DNA from: Metaphire vulgaris
Taxonomy: Eukaryota; Annelida; Clitellata; Crassiclitellata; Megascolecidae
Length of the DNA: 64,000 bases
NCBI GenBank assembly: GCA_018105865.1
Contig: CM030870.1
Location: 1,015,001-1,079,000, forward strand
Direction of reading: 5' to 3'
Of this stretch, positions 1 to 11,899 are shown one piece after another. The position numbers and the translations under genes were made by a program. Positions within the stretch are counted from its first letter, which is position 1, and every line of letters begins with the position of its first letter. The notes beneath the pieces were generated by a model. That model saw only the letters and a list, made by a program, of their open reading frames with translations, ran no database searches and had not been told where the DNA came from.

Positions 1-589
1 CACAGGCATATTGGAAGGGTCCATTAGCCGCAGCAGTCACAATGGGTGTTAAAATGGACGCTGGAAATGTTCGTTGTTTATATACGCGCAAACGAATATA
101 CGGTATTCCGATGCCGCTTATGCATGGGAAGACATCATCACCAGCTGGGGCGGGATGGCTGGAGGGGAGGCTGGAAGGGAGGCTGGAGAATGTTGCAAAA
201 CAAACATAGCGTCATGAGGAAACTTTTGGCTCAAAATTGATTCCAAATGAAGTACACAACAGAGAGAACCTGGTTCACAGCATTTCAAATGGTCTTCCCT
301 AATCAATTTCGACTGGACTGTTTAAAAATTCAACTCTTACAACTGTTCAGTAACAACTATCATTAATTATTTGATACATATAAAATACTAACAAAGTGTC
401 AGTCGAAATGGTTCTCGCAACAGAACATTATGAAGGAACCCGATGACATAGCATGAAACTGCGTAATAAACAGGCCGGGAGACAACCATTTTAGTGCTAC
501 AGTGGCTGATGGATAGAATGAATCGTATGAGAAGATAATAATGGCTAATACTGCAAATGCTTTTAATATGAACCTTTGTATACTATAGG
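1..589. other. Unannotated flank
   Basis: No gene, RNA or recognisable repeat could be supported here. Short open frames occur on both strands but lack splice context or family resemblance. Confidence 0.4.
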
Positions 590-1097
590 ATACTAGATTG
601 GTCCTGTATAGTTGAAAATATTCTACACACTGCAGAAAATATAAATGAAGTCCCTAGTTTAGACTGTAGATAAAGTATTGTGAAAGTTATACAGTAGCGA
701 ATGAGGCATATATGGCATTTTATACTGCAAAGTTTTGTTATTTGTAGATGCAAAGACAAGAAGACAAAAAGGAGAATACAGGAACAAAATTACTACAGGA
801 CAAAAGGGCAAAGAATGAGATTACACAGCAACACCATATTCTTCTTTCTTTCCTTCCGTCGTTCCCTATTGTGTTGGACGATGGGTCTGAATGAGTTCCT
901 TTCACTTCTGTCTGTCTCTTGCTGCTCTGGTCAATTGGATGAAGTTCATTTGCATTTCTTCTGCGTCCTCTTTTAAGCTTTCAAAGCAAGACCATAATGT
1001 GAATGAATGTGTGAATGAATGAATGGGTGGACTCTCACACAGTGACAGAACCAGGACCAATCATGACCAACCAGGACCAAGGACCAGAACCACCATA

Positions 1098-1100
<3 letters not shown>
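590..1100 (+). repeat. Unclassified dispersed repeat, copy 1
   Basis: This stretch resembles 23600-24080 and 37740-38110 along most of its length. Shared landmarks are a block with AAGACAAGAAGACAAA near the middle, a GAATGAATG block, and a GTGG...TCTCACACAG block near the 3' end. This copy and the 23.6-kb copy run into an ATT microsatellite, as would a 3' tail. No coding capacity was recognised. It may be a SINE or the 3' end of a LINE. Confidence 0.6.
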
Positions 1101-1454
<354 letters not shown>

Positions 1455-1456
<2 letters not shown>

Positions 1457-1726
1457 TAGTTGATCCAGACTATCAGGACCACCTCCCCTGCTCCTCTTTA
1501 TGTCGTTGTCGACATCATCGTTGTCGTCGTCGGTGAGTCACTTTATAAGCGGTCGCCTTTGCGGTTGTTGTTTTTTGTAGTTTTTGTCTTGCATCTGTAT
1601 CGATGGTCTCGGACTCTCGGCAAGTAGAAAGTCTGCCAGCAACAGCTTAATCTCGATGGATTCCTGACTGCGTAAAATATTCATCGTCTCTCGCTCTCGC
1701 TCTCTATCTATGTCTCTGTCTGTCTG

Positions 1727-1772
<46 letters not shown>

Positions 1773-2433
1773 GCAGAGCTTTCCATCAACCGCATGCACA
1801 CGGCGAATGCTTAAAGAAGCCTTTAAGAAAACTTTGTGGGATGTCGCCACGAACCTCTCATTTGCCCGAATATTTGATGAGCCTCTGGACATAGGAAAAG
1901 CAACGCTCGCTTAGGATTTGCCCTCCGCCGGAGAATAAACTTAGCGGTCTCATTTGCCGAGCATTGGCGCAACGACGGCGGGCGGAGTGGCGAGTCCCCA
2001 TTCAGTCTGGTTCCGACCGTAGGGGACTTGCGCAAAACCATTGAGAATATTTTGAACGACGGACACTTTTAACCAGAAAATGTCGATTGGTCGTCCCCCC
2101 TATTCCGGAGCCCTGGTTACGCCACTGATTAAAAGCGACCGGCGTGACCGCAGACGTCTAGACACGGGAATTCTCATCGATCAGACGAGTTGAATGTCTC
2201 CCACTGGAGACAACACAGGATCAGACCGCGGAAGGAAGTTCTCTGCATTTAAATAGACAATGGTCACTGTTCGGAAGGAAGCTTTTAATTAACTGACGAG
2301 TCGCTAGAATACTCGAAGGCAACACGAGTCAAGAAAGATGCGACGAAAGATCCGAAATCAGAAAGTCTGTTAGTGAAATACTAACGTCGACGAAACCTCG
2401 CCAATTTTGCAGGCGTAGTTCTTACTCCATAGC
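1455..2433. other. Mixed single-copy-like stretch with CT microsatellite
   Basis: It contains a CT tract (about 1722-1770) and moderately CpG-rich sequence (1800-2400). Open frames are short on both strands and none resembles a known protein. An unrecognised exon cannot be excluded. Confidence 0.35.
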
Positions 2434-2441
2434 CCCAAAAG

Positions 2442-2700
2442 CAGTGGCGTAACGTGACTGCCCCCGGGCCCCGGGCGGGGGGGGCCCCCAAAGAGGGGTC
2501 TAAGCTAGGGTTAGGTTAGGGTTAACCCTAACTTCTTAACCCTAACCATAGAAGTGAACGTGCTGACGACCTTTTTTTTTGCTCGTCAGGGTAAAAAAGG
2601 AGGTGATGACCTTTTTTTTTTGCTCGTCAGCCCGAAACTTTGGGGCCCCCATGACAACAAAGATGCCCCCCGGGCCCCCAAAAGTCACGCTACGCCACTG
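2442..2700. mobile_element. hAT-type MITE, CAGTGGCGTA family
   Basis: The ends are inverted (CAGTGGCGTA... and ...TACGCCACTG) and are flanked by a perfect 8-bp duplication CCCAAAAG (2434-2441 and 2701-2708). Inside are two copies of the GACCTTTTTTGCTTGTCAG-like module (about 2566-2589 and 2606-2630) and a short head-to-head pair of TTAGGG-like repeats (about 2508-2546). At 259 bp it has no coding capacity. Confidence 0.9.
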
Positions 2701-2738
2701 CCCAAAAGTAGACATCGATGTTGAAAATCTGAGAATTA

Positions 2739-3274
2739 CGGTAGAACTTCGTTATTATAACGTATTTAGCGGGTCTGTAAAATTCATCATCACCATCATC
2801 ATCATCATCATTATCATCGTCGTCAACATCAAAAGCGCGTAACCAGTGCAGGGGCCGTTGCGTCACCCCTTGACCATGTCCCCACTGAATGGCACGTCCA
2901 GGGTTATTTCTAGGATTATCAATTTGGTGTGTGTGGGTAAATTCTGGGATTCCCCTGCCAAAAAAGGTCTGACATACAAAAAAGGTCATCCCATAGCTGA
3001 GATTGGGGGTGTCGGTCTTAAATTAGGAGTGCTGGGGGTGTTAGGGGTGTAAAAATATCCCTGGGCACGTCTCCAGAGAGTTGCTGGAATCTCGCTGGTC
3101 TGGGCACGAAAGTGGTCGATAAAATTGTAAAATTGAGGGCGTTATATCGGAGGTAGGTTACATCCAATATTATTCCAGCAGGTCTTCGGTAGCACGTTAC
3201 ATGACACTGCACATGGCGGTATGTTATAACCCAGTATGCGCTATAATCGAGTCCGTTATAACGAAGTTCTACTG
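2739..3274. mobile_element. pogo/Tigger-like MITE with a nested insertion
   Basis: The terminal inverted repeats are close to CAGTAGAACTTCGTTATAAC, and both ends are flanked by TA, as expected for Tc1/mariner-pogo elements. The element is interrupted by the hAT-type MITE at 2899-3063 and holds a CAT-rich microsatellite at about 2788-2830. Relatives lie at 16878-17300 and 59550-59706. Confidence 0.85.
2899..3063. mobile_element. hAT-type MITE, CAGGG-TTATTT family
   Basis: It begins CAGGGTTATTTCTAGG, ends GTAAAAATATCCCTG and is flanked by a perfect 8-bp duplication GGCACGTC (2891-2898, 3064-3071). It has inserted into the pogo-like element at 2739-3274. Inside is a reverse-orientation copy of the shared CTGACA..CAAAAAAGGTC module. 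Other copies are at 23820-24001, 47756-48116, 48850-48990, 53966-54096 and 63308-63555. Confidence 0.93.
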
Positions 3275-3529
3275 TAGGCACTAGGCCAATACGAAAGACA
3301 CAAACTGCGGAACTTGGAGACAAGTTTTCAAATAAGGAACGTGCAACGTTTGGAAGGCATTGCAGTCATAAGGAATTCTCCCTCAAAATCCCAATAAAAC
3401 TGGTAGAATATCATCGGATAAAGAGTTGGAATACCCTCCCCCATCCCAATCCTGGATTGAACCGAAATGTTGTTTTACATTAGCAACAGAGACAGGTCCA
3501 TTGTCCTATCTTGGTATTTGGTGGATTAG

Positions 3530-4114
3530 ACTCAAACATGGACATGGCTTGGGTCCACCCATGGGTTGGGTTCAGGGTTTAATCTAGGCCGTTTCCGGGG
3601 GGATTGCCCTTTCCCCCCGGAAATTTCAAATTCCCCCAAAATTTTGGAATACTACTATATCAACTTACAGCACTCCCCGAAGCCCCCTATCTGACTTCCC
3701 CGGCCTTGTCAGTCCCCCCCGGAGTCCATGAGTCTAGATTAGCCACTGGTTGAGTTGGGTTGGGTCCGAAATTTCCATTTTATGGCGGGTTGGGTTGGGT
3801 TGTCAGGTTGTTGTGTTATATTGTACAAATGTGTACATATTAATGATTTGTTTAAATTACTACAAATTACCCTTAATCTGTTTCGATGCCTTTTCACAGG
3901 AGCAACCAGAAAATACAAGTTAAAGGCATCCAGAAATATGAAATCTGCTTTATGGAATAGTATACATTCCCGTTGGTATTTGAAATGAAGGAGGAATTAA
4001 GAAATTTTGATGCATGGGTTGAGTTGGGTCAAGTAACCCATCTGTCTCCCTGGGTTGGGTTTGGGTTTGAATAGTGATTGGTTGGGTTTTAACAAATGGA
4101 CCCATGTCCATGTC
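3530..4114. mobile_element. Inverted-repeat element rich in GGGTTGGGTT
   Basis: The ends carry inverted CATGGACATGG / CCATGTCCATG blocks, and a perfect 8-bp duplication TGGATTAG flanks the unit (3522-3529, 4115-4122). Between them are many GGGTT repeats and a nested MITE (3573-3748). The left end has about seven extra bases before the inverted block, so the exact terminus is uncertain. Confidence 0.7.
3573..3748. mobile_element. hAT-type MITE, CAGGGTTTAATCTAG family
   Basis: The ends CAGGGTTTAATCTAG and (reverse) CAGTGGCTAATCTAG are flanked by GTTGGGTT / GTTGAGTT (7 of 8 match). The body is rich in CCCCC/GGGGG. A copy in opposite orientation, with a perfect duplication, is in ASF1 intron 1 (58080-58262). 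Confidence 0.85.
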
Positions 4115-4283
4115 TGGATTAGATGGAGGAAAGTGCAGCAGAGGCTGTATGGTCATTGTGGCGGACTCAGTTGCCCAGATACATCATTCCCAGTTGTCAG
4201 AGGCGTACCGAGGTTTTCGAAATAGGGCACATCGACATCTTTGGGTAAAAAGTCTCCGACGAGAAAAAATGTGGTCATCTCAA

Positions 4284-4464
4284 CAGTGGCGGCTCTAGGA
4301 TTTGGCAAGTGGAGGGGGCCGTTGGGGGCAACTTTAATCATGGGGGCCAACCATTTGTTGTTTAATGTATGTAGCATTAAGTATAGGGTCCCAACTGGGG
4401 CCACTGGGGCCAGGCTCTCAATAGGGGCACGGGCCCCTGGCCCCTGGTGGATAGATTGCCACTG
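4284..4464. mobile_element. hAT-type MITE, CAGTGGCGGCTC subfamily
   Basis: It starts CAGTGGCGGCTC, ends in a degenerate ATTGCCACTG and is flanked by a perfect duplication CATCTCAA (4276-4283, 4465-4472). The internal GGGGGCCAACCATTTGTTG block is shared with 12119-12297, 50954-51113 and a remnant at about 6500-6560. Confidence 0.92.
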
Positions 4465-4626
4465 CATCTCAAGGAATTTTTCGCAAACTACCCCTCATGA
4501 AAAAATATCAATGCCTTAGCACAGATTGCACGATCGGTCCCATCCAGAACGGGGGTCCCGCTCCCCATGCCATCCCCAAGAGGCCACGCCAGTGTCAGTT
4601 GTAAACGTCTGCGATAAAAGGCACGC

Positions 4627-4895
4627 TCCATATATAGGCTCAGCGCCCGTACGGAGAACCGCTAAGGGTTAGCGCCTCCTTCAGTTTTATACATGGCAAC
4701 GGCTGAATGAGGGCGGTTGCCAGCCTTTCCCTCGCCGCCTTTCCTTCCACCGAATTAACACATTCACCGCTGAGTCGACTGGGAACGCTTGGGATAGAAA
4801 CAACCGAAAAGTTTCTGCTGCGGCCGGGAGTTGAACCACCGACCTCAAGACTGGCAGGCAAGTGCGTTAACCACTGCTCCACCGCGCACCCCTTT
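4627..4895 (-). repeat. tRNA-derived SINE, family B
   Basis: Read on the minus strand it begins GCGCGGTGGAGCAGTGG, an A-box-like region, followed about 40 bases later by GGTTCAACTCC, a B-box. A non-tRNA body follows. This is the head of a tRNA-derived SINE. There is no mature acceptor stem, so it is not called a tRNA gene. It differs from the SINE at 9060, 42857 and 49930. Confidence 0.75.
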
Positions 4896-4899
4896 GTGC

Positions 4900-5371
4900 G
4901 ATACGCAAGCTTATTATACGCCTGAGAACATCAACTTACACAAGATCATTTTGTCTTCTTAGTCCACGCGACGGAAAATCGCGTTAACGTGGACACGGAT
5001 GACAGATACGATTCTTTGCTGTCTTCCGAAGTCTCTGCTAACGACAGGTCGACCTTCGTGTACATGTATAGTTTGTGTAGTTTGTATATACGCTACATCT
5101 TGGCAATGGGAACATCATAACTCAATAGCTTATACCCGTATTCGCATTTCGCATTTCCTTAATATCACTGTAGTAATGTCCTCGGTTATTACAAATGTGC
5201 GTTGTTTATGTGTGCATGAATGGACATGTATATAATACACTGTGCAGCGCGCAGGTATATGTATGTATATATATATATATATACATGATTTTTGAGGGGG
5301 ATATATATTCCGATACACTCCCCGTCGCTACGCCGCTGACCCTGAGGCATTATATATTTGTATGCACAGTG

Positions 5372-5410
<39 letters not shown>

Positions 5411-5745
5411 CCTATGACGTGTCAATGAAAACCGGTCTGCTTTGCTGGCCCCACAATCTTCCTAATAATAATAATATAATTAATGATACCGTACAAAGGA
5501 AATAACATCACGCGGAAGCTTACTTAACAAAAGGCATTTCGAATAAATTAAATTTATTCACGTTGCTAAGACACAATACGAGAAAAAACGCAACCAGGAT
5601 GGTTGCAAAGCCTCGCAATAGACCGGATTTTATTGCCCCACCCTATATACAGAGACCCCCGTATATAGAGCAGTCTATATATACATAACTGCTGAGGGTA
5701 TGAGACGATGTAGCGAAAGGCAATCACTTCACGGCTTCTGTTTGC
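4900..5745. other. AT-rich stretch with TA microsatellites
   Basis: TA dinucleotide runs lie at about 5262-5283 and 5370-5407. No gene or transposon ends were recognised. Confidence 0.5.
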
Positions 5746-5749
5746 TCTT

Positions 5750-5977
5750 TCCAGGACCCACCGAACACGACCGTATTCTTACAAGCGCTTGGTTAAGACA
5801 GGCGCGTGCTATCGCTGCCAAATGCGCCGTCTCCTCCTCCTCCGGTCTTCCGTAGTCCGTGCTGTGTACGCGCCGAGAGGATTAGCGATGCGAGCGGCGT
5901 CCAGCCTCCGTCGAAATATCGTCATTATCGAGGTCTAAATCTCTGCAACGCCAGCGAGACTTTCCACCGTTGCTAAA

Positions 5978-6010
<33 letters not shown>

Positions 6011-6080
6011 TGGCCGGCTGTCCGAGTGCGCATGCGCAGCGTAACGGTGTTCGAAAGTCGTTGTTAGCGTCTTTAAAAAT
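5750..6080. promoter_or_regulatory. CpG-rich promoter-like patch with NRF1 site
   Basis: This patch is much richer in CpG than its surroundings. It contains a palindromic NRF1 consensus TGCGCATGCGCA at about 6027-6038 and a CAG trinucleotide run (about 5981-6009). NRF1 sites of this form are typical of housekeeping promoters. No coding exon could be attached on either side, so it may be an orphan promoter, an unannotated gene's first exon or a chance GC-rich patch. Confidence 0.4.
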
Positions 6081-6164
6081 TCACGAAAAACAGTTATTAA
6101 ACCTGTCTATAGCCTAATATAATAGGAATTTACTCATTTTGGAGCCGCACTATAACAGGCATAT

Positions 6165-6380
6165 GCACCTCTCTGTCTGTCTCTGTCTGTCTGTCTGTCT
6201 CTCTCTGTCTGTGTGTGTGTGTGTGTGTATGTGTGTGCGTATGTAATGGAAAACTTCCAACTCCGGACTAGACAAGTAAGTGAAATAGATTCTAAAATGA
6301 GACAAGAGGTGATTGAACGAAATTCGATGCCACACCCAATATGTCAGCTAACAACTCCTATCCTATACCTATACCTATAC

Positions 6381-6459
<79 letters not shown>

Positions 6460-6475
6460 TAATTTCTCTCTAGCT
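6165..6475. repeat. GTCT, GT, TA and GA microsatellites
   Basis: Consecutive simple repeats: CTGT/GT (about 6170-6240), TA (about 6380-6428) and GA (about 6432-6459). Open frames crossing them encode low-complexity peptides only. Confidence 0.9.
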
Positions 6476-6882
6476 CTTCAGAGAGAGAAGGTAACTTCTA
6501 ATTGGGGGCCAACCATTTGTTGTTTTTAATAGCTCTTCCCAACTGGGGCACTGGGGTGACATTTCAACTCAATCGTCTTCCGAGGATCTGTCTTTCTTCT
6601 AAGTTCTTACATCTCGAACAGTTTAAGGACAAGAGTTAACCACACAATTTCTCTGTCTCCTTGGGACAATTTTTTTAAACAGATCCCTTTCATAAAGACA
6701 TAAATACCGAGGGCACTATAAGTGCACGTCGAACACAATAGACGTGCATTGTACGGACAATGATCTGCAGAACATTAGAGTAATCATTTTCACGGATGAC
6801 CAAAACGAGGCTTTAAAAGCCAAACGAGGCTCTAAACTACTTCCTGTACGCTTATAATACGGAGTATAAATGTGCATTGTAG

Positions 6883-7155
6883 CAGCGGCGGTTCCACCAT
6901 GTTGATGACTGGGGATGTATCCCCCACCGGGGTTCCGGATGATTTTTTTGCTTGTCAACCTACTTTCCGGTGAATTTTTAAAAAATATAGTGAAAAATAC
7001 TGCAAATGACCTTCTTGCTTGTCGGCCTTTTTTTGGGCAAAACACTAACAATGACCTTTGTTCTCTTTTCTTTTTATTCTTCTTCACTTTGCACCCCCCA
7101 CCGACTTCCTATAATTTTTTCATCCCCCCACCAAGAATTCCCGGAACCGCCACTG
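6883..7155. mobile_element. hAT-type MITE, CAGTGGCGGTTCC family
   Basis: The ends CAGCGGCGGTTCC and GGAACCGCCACTG are inverted and flanked by CATTGTAG / CATAGTAG (7 of 8). It contains two TTTTTTGCTTGTC modules (about 6943 and 7006). The same family is at 17405-17710, 18802-19104 and 62654-62965, and reversed at 16918-17140. Confidence 0.9.
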
Positions 7156-7656
7156 CATAGTAGGCCTACTATAACAGAGAGACAGAGAGACAGCTAAACG
7201 GGAAACACTGATATAGCACATTTTGTGACATGACTTCTATGGTTAATAAACCAGATAGCAGATCGATTGAGGTAGTTGAAGAGGAGGCATAGTAATCGGA
7301 CATTGGCCAGGGGTACAGTATCGGTGGACATAGAAGAAATTGGAAAGTTTGACCAAAAAGACCACCTTACACGCAAATGAGATGGAAAAAGCAGAAAGGT
7401 GGGGAAATGTGTGCTGTACACGTGTGGCAATTTTGATAGAAATATATTTAGGAATTTTTAAGAAATCATAGCTTTTCTGCTGGGCGTTTTTTTCAGAGAC
7501 ACCAAGTAGATGCATGCATTTAAACGAGAACTGAAAACTGCTCTCTTTGTTCGTAGTTATCCAGAACATTGACCGTTGTAAGATAAACTGCATTTTTAAT
7601 TGTAAGATGTCCTAGGAGTAGCCTACTTGTACGACATGCTACCACAATCAGTTCAT

Positions 7657-7785
<129 letters not shown>

Positions 7786-7834
7786 TGGTTATTACTGCGA
7801 TAAGTCTAACAGGCACGCTATGCGATACACTAGC

Positions 7835-7945
7835 CCCGTATCCGTGGCAATTGCACGCTTGGCTGAGGGCTATAGCAACGGAGATCAGCGCCGCCTTATG
7901 AGCCCATGAGGCTCGGGAAGGACTTTGACTTTTGACTTTGATTAT
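7835..7945 (+). repeat. SINE family A, 3' portion
   Basis: It matches the 3' half of the SINE at 42857-43135 (GGCTGAGGGC...ACGGAGATCAGCGCCGCC...GGGAAGGACTTTGACTTT). The tRNA-like head is missing, so this is a truncated copy. Confidence 0.75.
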
Positions 7946-8114
7946 TGGTTATCGCTTTGCTGGCTACCATGGGTAAGGGAGGCGAGAGAGGTAATACATA
8001 TGATGCTATGGACATATGATGCTATGGATCAGGACTAGTCCTCATCACTCCCGGGGAAAATTTGAGATGATGCAAGAAGTGACGGAAAATGTGATTGGGA
8101 ACATGCTGCTTGAC

Positions 8115-8509
8115 CAGTGGCGTAAACCTGGCGTCAACATTGGGGAGGGGGCTCGAATAACTTTTTAAAAGTTAACCCCCAGAAATATAAAAATCCCCCT
8201 CCATTACGGGGGATATTGCACATTATGGCGGGAACTTAAAATCGCCCATGAAATACATCTTGAAAAGGAAAAAAGGTATTCCTGATAATTTTATATTTTT
8301 CCCTCTCCAAATACTCTGACGAGCAAAAAAAGGTAATCAGAAATGAGAGAATGCGGATTTGGCGTAATTCTGACATCGACTTCATGGGTAGGATAGAATT
8401 TTTTACCATACAGCCCAAAACATTGGGGGGATAATTGATACTCTGTCCCCCGCCAACTAATTATTCGGGGAGACCGTCCCCCACCGCCCCCCCGTGTTTT
8501 ACGCCCATG
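8115..8509. mobile_element. hAT-type MITE, CAGTGGCGTAAAC family
   Basis: The left end CAGTGGCGTAAAC pairs with a right end GTTTTACGCCCATG. The flanks TGCTTGAC / TGTTTGAC match 7 of 8. It contains a reverse-orientation CTGACGAGCAAAAAAAGGT module at about 8316-8335. Confidence 0.8.
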
Positions 8510-8655
8510 TGTTTGACCATGGTGTAGACAGCGCAGGTATGCTGGGATTGAGTGCCAAAGTTCTGGTGCTGCAAATAAAGACTGTAAATAAAAAAATTAC
8601 TAAGCTCGGAAGTCCTTTTCCCTAGACCTTTGAGTATCTCAAAGATATCTGTAAA

Positions 8656-8855
8656 CAGTGTTTATTCTAGCCACCTTGACATTGTGGGGATTTTGAAATG
8701 TTTGGGGGGACAAGGTCTGAGTCTCCACACTTGTGGGGGGATTTCCACCCCAGTCAACATTTTAAAACATTAGGGGGGATTTTAAAACTTTGGGGGGATT
8801 CACCCCAGAGAAGGCCTAGAGTCTGTCTTTACTTTTTCTGTCTTTATTTACACTG
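8656..8855. mobile_element. hAT-type MITE, CAGTGTTTATTCTAG family
   Basis: It begins CAGTGTTTATTCTAG, ends ...TTTATTTACACTG and is flanked by a perfect duplication TCTGTAAA (8648-8655, 8856-8863). Its body alternates GGGGGGATT blocks. A second copy lies at about 52030-52224. Confidence 0.88.
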
Positions 8856-9059
8856 TCTGTAAATTTGATTCATTGTATTTCTCGGCGAATTTGCAGAGGA
8901 ACTATAAGGCACAGGTGAGCTATAACACGACTAGAATAATTGAAGTGATAGCCAATAGGGTTCATTCAACAGCCATTAAGTCCACAGCGACAATCCAACA
9001 ATAAAAACTAATTACGAAAACAATTAAAGAAACAGGTACGAATAACAACAGACGCGAAT

Positions 9060-9325
9060 CAAGGTAAAAGTAAAGTAGTCCTTCCCAAGCACTCAAGGCT
9101 CATAGGGCGGCGCTGATCTCCGTGATTAATTATATTAATTGCGACTGATGCAAGTTACATGATACGAGGCCAGTGTTCTCACGCCTGTTTACTCCGCGGA
9201 TTAATCCGCTGCTCATTTGACGAAAGAAGGCTGAGTCGACCTTAGGGCTCCTGCGGGAGTTGAACCCGCGACCTTCTGCTCCGTCGTCCAACGTTGTTAC
9301 CACTCAGCTAACTTCCCGCCCCTTA
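9060..9325 (-). repeat. tRNA-derived SINE, family A
   Basis: Reverse-strand copy of the unit at 42857-43135. It has the B-box-containing head (GGTTCAACTCCCGC on the minus strand), the CGGATTAATCCGC palindrome and a tail near 9060-9085 matching GGAAGGACTACTTTACTTT. It looks nearly full length, though part of the 3' body between about 9125 and 9180 differs. Confidence 0.8.
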
Positions 9326-9584
9326 CAGAAGTGAATGGCGACCAAAAATTAAACAATAAAGTCACTCCGCAGATTTAGGCCGAACATTAACTGGGCTGCT
9401 AGTTTCGAGTCCCCTATCTACGGTAAACTTAAAGCATTTCTTTTTTAAATAATTTCCTCCACATCCGTAATGTCCAAACTACAATGACCCTATGGAAAAA
9501 ATGACCCTGTCGGTCTGTCTGTCTGTCTGTCTGTCTGCCTGTCTGTCTGGCCCTCACCTCTTGTCTATGGTTATTTCAAATTTA

Positions 9585-10045
9585 GACTAAGCGCCTTAGT
9601 ATAAGCAGCTACTGCGGCACTACTTGCGAAAGCGCCATACAAATTCACGAGATTTTACTTATTTACTAACCTAATTGCTTACTTACTTACCTGCATACTT
9701 ACTTTATATGGTAGAAAAATTGAGGCGGGAATAAAAATGACGATGTAAGCTTCATTTAATGTCGTGTATTATATTATAATTAACCACAGCTATTTCTCTC
9801 CCCCTCTCTCTCACACAATCAATCAATCAATCAGTCAATCAATCGATCGATCGATCAATCGAGGTGGTCCATCCGCTGAACATAATACGAGCCTCACTGC
9901 CCTTTGGATGTTGACTATTGCCTGGCTGATCATATACCTTCCCCATGGCTATTTTAAGAAAGGCTGAGCTCCTAAGAATAAGCAGCTACTGTTGTGCTGC
10001 TTTCCAAGTCGCTATAGAAACCCACGAGATTTTACTTAGGCTTAC
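9585..10045. repeat. Pair of short direct repeats with AATC and TTAC tracts
   Basis: Two related segments (about 9595-9690 and 9975-10045) share AATAAGCAGCTACTG..., a GCGCYATA/TCGCTATA motif and CACGAGATTTTACTTA, each followed by a TTAC-rich tail. An AATC/GATC repeat lies between them (about 9818-9862). They resemble LINE 3' tails but were not assigned. Confidence 0.5.
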
Positions 10046-10323
10046 TTACTTCGTTTGAAAACGATAGCCATTACTAGACACACTAGATGACCAGAATACA
10101 GTATCTCGGAAAATAGCATTACAGAATGTTTGCATTAGATGCTGACAGTGCTTCCAGTGAACGCAAGAACGAAGATATATACAGTACAGTAGGCCTACCA
10201 GATGTAAGCGCGCTAATAATATTATGTTTAGCATCAAGGCCACCAGAGGTAACCCTTGTGTCTCATTCGTTATAAGAATAGATAGTTCTGCACTCGACTC
10301 GTTACACTACGGTGGCTCTGTAT

Positions 10324-11443
10324 CAGGGATTCCCAACCTTTTTTAAATTGTACCCCAGCCAAACAAAAATTCGCCGCTTGTACCCCCAACCCACGGCCGA
10401 CCAAAAACAGCACTTTGCAGTTATTTCTTTCAAAAAATAAATTCATCAACTTCCGAAATTTGATATGTTTAATGTAGAATTGTAGATATTAGGTACTTTT
10501 TAAAGTTTATTAGTTCACTTAACATTTTTGAAAAGACAAAAACACTGGTGTTTGGACAGAAAGATATTGGAAGAAAGATCAAAGTGGATGGATTCGAATT
10601 GGAAAACGTGGAATATTTCACTTACCTTGGAAGCAACATGACACGTGATCTGGACTGCAAGAAAGAAGCAACAATAAGAGCAGCAAAAACATTTTTCAAG
10701 AATCTTCTTTTTAATCTGAGACTTATTGCTTTGCTCTTTCAGACATTGTCAATTGCCTTCAGATTCCCTAAGGATTTCGCTGCTAAAGAAAATGCTATAG
10801 AAAAATTTCTCAGAATTGGATGGGTTGAAAAGATCAGCAACGAGGAACTATACAAGAAAATCCAGCCAAAAGAAACCTTGATGCAAACAGTTATACAGAG
10901 GAAATTGCGTCTCTTTGGACATATTTGTCGTATGAAACATGATAGAAAGATTAAGACTATAGTGCTGGGAATAATGGATGGCTCCAAGAAGAAAGGAAGG
11001 CCACACATGTAGGGAATGGTGCGATGACATTTGTGATTGGTGTGGAAAATGTCTGTAAGAACTATTTCATGTTGCAGCCAACAGAAAAGATTGGGACAAA
11101 ACTGTAATGATTGCATCAGACACCAAAGGACGCTGAGCCCACTGTTATTGATGATGATGATGAGTTCACTTAACACGTGCTATCAGAAACGGAGGTCATT
11201 AATTGTGCATGTGATCATTAAAACGCATCTGGACATGCATAATATTATTATAGCGCTTTCATATGTAGCCTCATATCTGTTATTCAGCCGGCCGTTATAT
11301 TGAGCTGCCGTAGAGTTGGCAATATTTAAAATTTTAAAACGAAATTCCAAACAAATCATTTACTATTTTAGAAATTTTAGTGTACCCCTGGCAACAGCTG
11401 ATGTACCCCTAGGGGTACATGTACCACCGGTTGGGAACCGCTG
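10324..11443. mobile_element. hAT-type element carrying a LINE fragment
   Basis: The ends CAGGGATTCCCAACC and (reverse) CAGCGGTTCCCAACC are followed inside by ACCCC/GGGGTAC blocks. Flanks CTCTGTAT / CTCTATAT match 7 of 8. No hAT transposase frame is present. The interior holds a LINE reverse-transcriptase fragment (about 10530-11165), which appears to have landed in the element. Confidence 0.88.
10530..11165 (+). pseudogene. LINE reverse-transcriptase C-terminal fragment
   Basis: The open frame 10548-11012 contains FTYLGSNMTRD and later RKLRLFGHICRM, the C-terminal landmarks of a non-LTR reverse-transcriptase family common in invertebrates. The frame then breaks. Sequence up to a TGATGATGATGATG tail (about 11150-11162) fits the family's usual end (a WDKT...ASD region). 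It is truncated at the 5' end, lacks the catalytic YADD region and is not functional. Similar pieces are at 35900-36460, 40920-41475 and 22380-22590. Confidence 0.8.
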
Positions 11444-11471
11444 CTCTATATAACCATCAGACATAACATAA

Positions 11472-11896
11472 ATGACGGCACGCGATTGTGACAGATTTTT
11501 ACCCGCCCCCCTCCCCTCATCACAAGTCGTCACAAAATGTCAGAACCCCTTTGAAATGACGTCACAAAGAGTTAACCCCTCTTTCTAACGTCAAAATTAA
11601 TGTTTCAATGCACTTTTTCTTGAAATAAGCGGGTATTGCAATGAATTAATTTGAAAATACTCATTATAATTATCACAGTTGCAGCGATATTCAGAAACTT
11701 TTCAAAATTATTTTTAAAAATGAATTATAAGAGTAAAATACGTTCAACTTTGCCATAACATAGCATTTCGTTCTTATTAACAATATTTAGTATGTGACGT
11801 CACATTTCTGGAAACCCTCCTCCCCGTCGTCACACATCGTCACAAATGTTTGAACCCAGTCCCCCTAAGCGCGTGACGTCATTTATGGACAGTCCC
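11472..11896. mobile_element. Element of the GTCCATAAATTACGT terminal-repeat family (left end trimmed)
   Basis: The left CATAAATGACG and right CGTCATTTATGGACAGTCC ends are inverted. The interior (TCACAAGTCGTCACAAAATG and an AT-rich centre) matches the element at 49977-50813 along its whole length. The outermost left bases are missing. Confidence 0.75.
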
Positions 11897-11899
11897 TAA

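Noticed and set aside
10739..11176. 145-codon minus-strand frame
   Set aside because: It is the antisense of a recognisable LINE reverse-transcriptase fragment on the plus strand.
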